Notes under the pieces: model-generated
Database searches by the model: none
What the model saw: the letters and a program-made list of their open reading frames with translations, nothing else
What the model was told of the DNA's origin: nothing
NCBI RefSeq assembly: GCF_028688855.1
Contig: NZ_JAQTXI010000004.1
Span: 124,001-188,000 of the forward strand
Direction: 5' to 3'
Source: Neomegalonema sp.
GTDB taxonomy: Bacteria; Pseudomonadota; Alphaproteobacteria; Rhodobacterales; Rhodobacteraceae
Length of the DNA: 64,000 nucleotides
Shown: positions 60,390 to 64,000 of the stretch, piece by piece
Layout: every line of letters starts with the position of its first letter
How positions within the stretch are numbered: position 1 is the stretch's first letter
Made by a program: the position numbers and the translations under genes

Positions 60390-62110
60390 GACGTCTGCTC
60401 CTGTTCCGATGAAAGCCCGGTCACGGGCTGGCCGGCCAGAAGACGGCCGGCGATGTAGCCGAAGGTCATGCCGGGGCCGAGCGTGATCCCGCCCGAGGGA
60501 TATTCGCCCCCCATGATCGAGCTCATGTCGTTGCCCACGGCGAAGAGTCCGGGGATGGGGCGGCCAGCGCCGTCGAGGACCCGGGCGGCGGAATCGGTCT
60601 TGAGGCCCGAGAAGCTGCCCAGAGAGCCCGGAACGATCTTCACCGCGTAGAAAGGCCCTCTGGCCAGAGGCGCCAGCGAGGGATTGGGCTCATGTCCGGC
60701 GTCGCCCTGGACGCGGTTGTAGAGGCTTTCGCCGCGCTGGAAGTCGGGGTCTTCGCCCCGGGCGGCGGCGGCGTTGAAGCGCGCGGCGGTCGCCTCCAGC
60801 GTGGCGGCGGGGATCCCGCAGGCCCGGGCGAGCTCGGCCAGCGTCCGGCCCCGCCTGAGGTAGCCCGAACGGAGCGCGCCCCCGAGCGGAAAGGGGAAGG
60901 GCTTCGACCAGCCCAGGCCCCAGCGCCTTTGCGCCGGATGGTCGGCGACGAGCCAGCAGAAGGGGAAGCCCTTCTCGAGCATGGCCTTCATGAAGTCGTG
61001 GTAGCTGTCCGCCTCGTTGACGAAGCGCTCGCCCTGCGGCGAGACCGCGAAGATCCCCGGCTTGGCCCGCTCGACCAGATGCGGGAAGCTGGCGAAGCTC
61101 CCGTCCTTGCGCGGAACCAGAGAGACCGGCGCCAGGGCCATGCTCCAGGCGAGGCTTTCATCCACTCCGGCGCCCGCCGTCTCGGCCAGACGCAGGCCGT
61201 CGCCGGAATTGGTCTCCGGCGCGGCGGAGCGGTGGCCCGAGCCGCCAGCCCTGCCCGCCAGAGCCTCCAGCCGGGCCGGATCATGCGGAAAACCGCCCGT
61301 GGCCAGAACCACGCCCCGCGCGGCGCGGATCTCCAGATCGCCGTCCGCAGTCGCGAGGATCGCGCCGCAGACGCGGCCTTCTTCCTGGAGCAGGGCCTTC
61401 GCGGGGGCGCTCTCCATGAGCGTCGCGCCCTTGTCGAGCGCCGCGCGCATCAGCCGCGCCACAAGGGCGTTGCCGTTCACCAGCCGCATGCCGCGTCTGT
61501 GGAAGGCCAGATCCCGCCAATGCCGCAGGATGCGCCCCGCCGCGTAGAGCGCCGAACGCGGACTGCGCGTCGCCTTGAAGAAATGGCCCATGTCGGCGCC
61601 GCCCGCGATCCCCATGCCCCAGAGGCTCACCACATCCAGCGGAGGACGCAGCTTCTCGATCCAGGGGCCGAGCGCGCGCCCGTCATAGGGCGCGACCGAC
61701 AGCGAGCGGCCGCCTTGAGCCGCGCCCGGAGTCGCATGGAAATCGGGGATGCGGTCGCCGCCGATCCAGCGCATCCCGGCCTGATCCTGAAAGAACGCCG
61801 CCATCTCCGGCCCGTTCTCCAGGAAGACTTCAAGGCGCGGATCTCCGGCGCGGTTCCCCAGTTCGCTGCGCAGATATTCCTTCGGCGCCTCGGGCGGCTC
61901 CTCGACGCCCGCCGCCCTCGCCAGAGGATTGCGTGGAATCCAGAGCCAGCCTCCCGACCAGGCCGAAGTCCCGCCGAAGACCGGCGCCTTCTCGGCCACC
62001 ACCACCTCGAGTCCGAAATGCGCCGCCGAAACCGCCGCCGCAAGGCCCGAAGCGCCCGAGCCGATCACCAGAACGTCGCAGGTCAGCCTGCGGCGGTTGT
62101 CATCCTTCAT
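60386..62110 (-). CDS. FAD-dependent dehydrogenase (3-ketosteroid-dehydrogenase/fumarate-reductase-like)
   Basis: This is a 574-residue protein. Rossmann FAD motif CDVLVIGSGASGLAAAVSAAHFGLEVVVAEK at the N-terminus, FGGTSAWSGGWLWIP, VVLATGGFPHDPARLEAL, and the closing NDMSSIMGGEYPSGGITLGPGMTFGYIAG. This family oxidises saturated ring ketones or reduces activated C=C bonds. In this cluster it might dehydrogenate an alicyclic acid. Substrate unknown. Confidence 0.9.
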   Translation of the reverse strand: MKDDNRRRLTCDVLVIGSGASGLAAAVSAAHFGLEVVVAEKAPVFGGTSAWSGGWLWIPRNPLARAAGVEEPPEAPKEYLRSELGNRAGDPRLEVFLENGPEMAAFFQDQAGMRWIGGDRIPDFHATPGAAQGGRSLSVAPYDGRALGPWIEKLRPPLDVVSLWGMGIAGGADMGHFFKATRSPRSALYAAGRILRHWRDLAFHRRGMRLVNGNALVARLMRAALDKGATLMESAPAKALLQEEGRVCGAILATADGDLEIRAARGVVLATGGFPHDPARLEALAGRAGGSGHRSAAPETNSGDGLRLAETAGAGVDESLAWSMALAPVSLVPRKDGSFASFPHLVERAKPGIFAVSPQGERFVNEADSYHDFMKAMLEKGFPFCWLVADHPAQRRWGLGWSKPFPFPLGGALRSGYLRRGRTLAELARACGIPAATLEATAARFNAAAARGEDPDFQRGESLYNRVQGDAGHEPNPSLAPLARGPFYAVKIVPGSLGSFSGLKTDSAARVLDGAGRPIPGLFAVGNDMSSIMGGEYPSGGITLGPGMTFGYIAGRLLAGQPVTGLSSEQEQTS

Positions 62111-62160
62111 TCAGGCCCGATCCTCGGCGCCTCCCGCGCGCCCCGTCGCCTGCGGAGGGC

Positions 62161-62991
62161 TCATGCGCGCCTCCTGTCGGCTTCGGGGGCGGCGTCCGGC
62201 GCCCTGACGTTGGTTTGAAAATAGCTGGAGCCGCTCGCCGCAGCCCCGAGTTCGACCGCCGCCGCCTGAAGCCGCGACGCAAGTTCGTCCATGCGCGCGG
62301 GAGTCATCCGCACCGCCGGTCCCGCGATGGAGAGGCAGCCCAGAACCGGGCCCTCGCCGTGAGGACGCACCGGAACCGCCATGGCCGCCATGCCGGGAAT
62401 GTAGCTGTCCACCGCCACCGCGTAGCCGCGCGCCCGCGCCTCGGCCAGAGCCTTCAGCAGCGAATCCGGATCCACCGGCGTCCGGCCCGCGCCGCCCTCG
62501 CGCACGAAGCCCTGAGCCCCCACCCGCGCCAGAGCCTCCGCGTCGCTCAGGACCGAAAGCCAGGCCCGACCGCCCGCCGAACTCGCGAGATGGACCACCA
62601 CGCCCTGCTCCTGGCCCGGATCGTAGCGCAGGCCGTGAGTCGCGCCCTGAGCCACCGCCACCCAGATCAGCCGCTCCGCCTCCACGACGGACAGCCGGAC
62701 CAGCTCGCCCGAAGCCGCGGCCAGAGCGTCGAGGACGGGCTGAGCCACGTCGGTGATGCCCGCCCGGCCCAGAAAGCCCAGCCCCATGGCCGGAAGCTTG
62801 ATCGTCAGGGCGTAATCGCCCTGAATGCGCGTCTGGCGCACATAGCCGAGCCGCGCCAGCTCCTGAAGCGTGCGATGCACGCCGCTGGCGGGTTGGTCGA
62901 GGGCGGCGGCTATGGCCGTCACCGGGACGCCGCCAGGGCGCTCGACGAGGAATTCGATGATCGCGAGGGATTTCTCCAGAACGCCGCTCAT
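62161..62991 (-). CDS. IclR-family transcriptional regulator
   Basis: This is a 276-residue protein. wHTH at 1-65 (LEKSLAIIEFLVERPGGVPVTAIAAALDQPASGVHRTLQELARLGYVRQ), then an IclR effector domain (GAGRTPVDPDSLLKALAEARARGYAVAVDSYIPGMAAMAVPVRPH). Regulators of this family often control aromatic or alicyclic acid catabolism. Overlaps the Gfo-type gene by 4 bases and precedes the FAD dehydrogenase by 50 bases, so it is within the operon it probably controls. Confidence 0.93.
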   Translation of the reverse strand: MSGVLEKSLAIIEFLVERPGGVPVTAIAAALDQPASGVHRTLQELARLGYVRQTRIQGDYALTIKLPAMGLGFLGRAGITDVAQPVLDALAAASGELVRLSVVEAERLIWVAVAQGATHGLRYDPGQEQGVVVHLASSAGGRAWLSVLSDAEALARVGAQGFVREGGAGRTPVDPDSLLKALAEARARGYAVAVDSYIPGMAAMAVPVRPHGEGPVLGCLSIAGPAVRMTPARMDELASRLQAAAVELGAAASGSSYFQTNVRAPDAAPEADRRRA

Positions 62992-64000
62992 GGTCCGCTT
63001 CCGCTGTTGAAGACGGTTCCAGATTCGGAGCCCAGAGGCGAAAGGTCAACTCGCACGACCCCGCCGCTTTCGGCGGCGGCGCGGATCGCCTCCAGCACGA
63101 TGAGGTTCGCGGTGGCGTCGCGGACCGAAACGAGAGGCGCCCCGCCCGCGCGGACGAGTTCGGCGAAATGGAGAAGCTGCGCCGCATAGGGGTCGCCATG
63201 GACGACCGGAAGACGCTGCGGCCGCAATTCCTGCGTCCAGTCCGGAGAGCCCGGCGGATTCCAGAGCGTGAGGTCCGGCAGGGAGAGCCCCGCCCGGCTT
63301 CCGGCGTAATGATGGGCCGAAACCGCATGAGCCGGAAAACGGGCCCTGTTCTCGCCCGCCGAGAGATCCCAGGCCCAGGGCCCCACCGCCGCATCCGAAA
63401 TGCAGAGCGTCGCCAGGCCGCCCTTCGCGAATCTCAGGCAGACCGCCGCCGTATCCTCGACCGCGAAGCCGCGCCGCCCATGGCTCGCGAGGGCCTGGAC
63501 CTCGGCGATCTCGCCGAAGAAATGGCGCATGAGGTCGATCTCGTGCACCAGATTGATCAGCAGAGGGCCTCCCGCGCCGGGAGTCCGGCGCCATGCGGCC
63601 TCGAAATAGCTCCCCGGCTTGGCGAGGGCGCAGGTCACGCTCGCCATGACGAGATCCCCGATCAGCCCGCCCTGAATCGCCGCATGGGCCGCGCGGATGA
63701 TCGGGTTGTGGCGCCGGTGATGCCCCACCAGAAGCGGGACGCCCGTCTCCTCCGCGACCGCGATCAGCCTGAGGGCCGAAGCGAGGCTTTCGGCCGCCGG
63801 CTTCTCCAGCAGCACCGGGAGTCCGGCGCGCAGGAGCGCTTCGGAGACGGGAAGATGCGTCTCGTTGGGCGTGGCGACCACCGCCGCCCGGGCCAGACCC
63901 GAATCGATCAGCGCCGCCGCGTCCGGCAGACAGGGCACGCCCAGCGATTCGGCGAGCGCCCCGCCGCCCGGCGCCGGATCCACCAGAGCCGAAAGCTCCA
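62988..64000 (-). CDS. Gfo/Idh/MocA-family NAD(P)-dependent oxidoreductase, N-terminus beyond window
   Basis: At least 337 residues are visible; the start lies past 64000. Typical features: AAVVATPNETHLPVSEALLRAGLPVLLEKPAAESL (the EKP motif), VGHHRRHNPII, and GGPLLINLVHEIDLMRHFFGE. The family oxidises sugars, inositols or quinate-like alicyclic alcohols. With the TIM-barrel enzyme and flavin dehydrogenase downstream it may start degradation of a cyclitol or shikimate-type acid. Confidence 0.9.
   Translation of the reverse strand, partial: ELSALVDPAPGGGALAESLGVPCLPDAAALIDSGLARAAVVATPNETHLPVSEALLRAGLPVLLEKPAAESLASALRLIAVAEETGVPLLVGHHRRHNPIIRAAHAAIQGGLIGDLVMASVTCALAKPGSYFEAAWRRTPGAGGPLLINLVHEIDLMRHFFGEIAEVQALASHGRRGFAVEDTAAVCLRFAKGGLATLCISDAAVGPWAWDLSAGENRARFPAHAVSAHHYAGSRAGLSLPDLTLWNPPGSPDWTQELRPQRLPVVHGDPYAAQLLHFAELVRAGGAPLVSVRDATANLIVLEAIRAAAESGGVVRVDLSPLGSESGTVFNSGSGP

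Overview
The window is GC-rich, compactly coded DNA with many 4-base ATGA overlaps and very high third-position GC. Gene content (Pca genes under a PcaQ-type LysR, TonB receptors with STN domains, a selenocysteine formate dehydrogenase, Tat-dependent binding proteins) points to an alphaproteobacterium, perhaps near the Rhodobacterales or Rhizobiales. The genus cannot be fixed from the sequence alone. I see no rRNA, tRNA, CRISPR array or insertion sequence. Most long ORFs antisense to the listed genes are high-GC shadows.

Layout. (1) 1-13.4 kb is an iron/siderophore region. It holds an ECF sigma / FecR / STN-type TonB receptor set on the minus strand. A second ECF sigma lies divergently, followed by a siderophore-interacting reductase, a second STN receptor, a FhuC-, FhuD- and fused FhuB-like importer and a DUF2218-type reductase. 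(2) 13.4-17 kb holds psuK-psuG (pseudouridine breakdown) and a solitary protein with a possible PD-(D/E)xK-like motif set joined to a glycine-rich hydrophobic tail. (3) 17-22.3 kb holds an ArnT-like/GT2/GtrA envelope-glycosylation operon, divergent from an OmpR-type two-component system. (4) 22.2-28.6 kb has an AT-rich 0.7-kb leader, then TonB receptor - Mop - TrmO - binding protein - FecCD permease - ATPase. This looks like a TonB-linked molybdate/tungstate importer. (5) 28.5-36.8 kb holds a membrane formate dehydrogenase (GHI; subunit G has an in-frame UGA with a SECIS hairpin), preceded by a histidine kinase and an NtrC-type regulator that has no DNA-binding domain. (6) 36.8-41.4 kb, same strand, is an unusual cluster: an acyl-CoA-dehydrogenase-fold protein with no catalytic Glu, a PhnD-like protein with no signal peptide, a core-MetE methyltransferase, a one-cysteine OsmC protein and a LysR. 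(7) 41.8-51.1 kb holds nhaA, an outer-membrane protein, a Kef-type antiporter, LysR-modABC and fpr. (8) 51.1-53.2 kb holds a LysR, a glyoxalase-fold protein and a GST. (9) 53.2-58.9 kb holds pcaDCHG-BKACE-pcaB with divergent pcaQ. (10) 58.9-64 kb holds a Gfo/Idh/MocA oxidoreductase, an IclR regulator, a flavin dehydrogenase, a NIPSNAP protein and a TIM-barrel isomerase/dehydratase. This set may feed protocatechuate to region 9.

How it may fit together. The formate dehydrogenase needs Mo or W, selenium and iron. Within about 25 kb there are two candidate Mo/W uptake routes (a TonB-linked FecCD-class importer and modABC), and iron uptake lies nearby. The most interesting candidates are the TonB-Mop-TrmO-Mol unit beside the selenoprotein, the methyl-transfer/flavin cluster co-directional with it, the DNA-binding-less NtrC regulator, and the nuclease-like/hydrophobic-tail protein.
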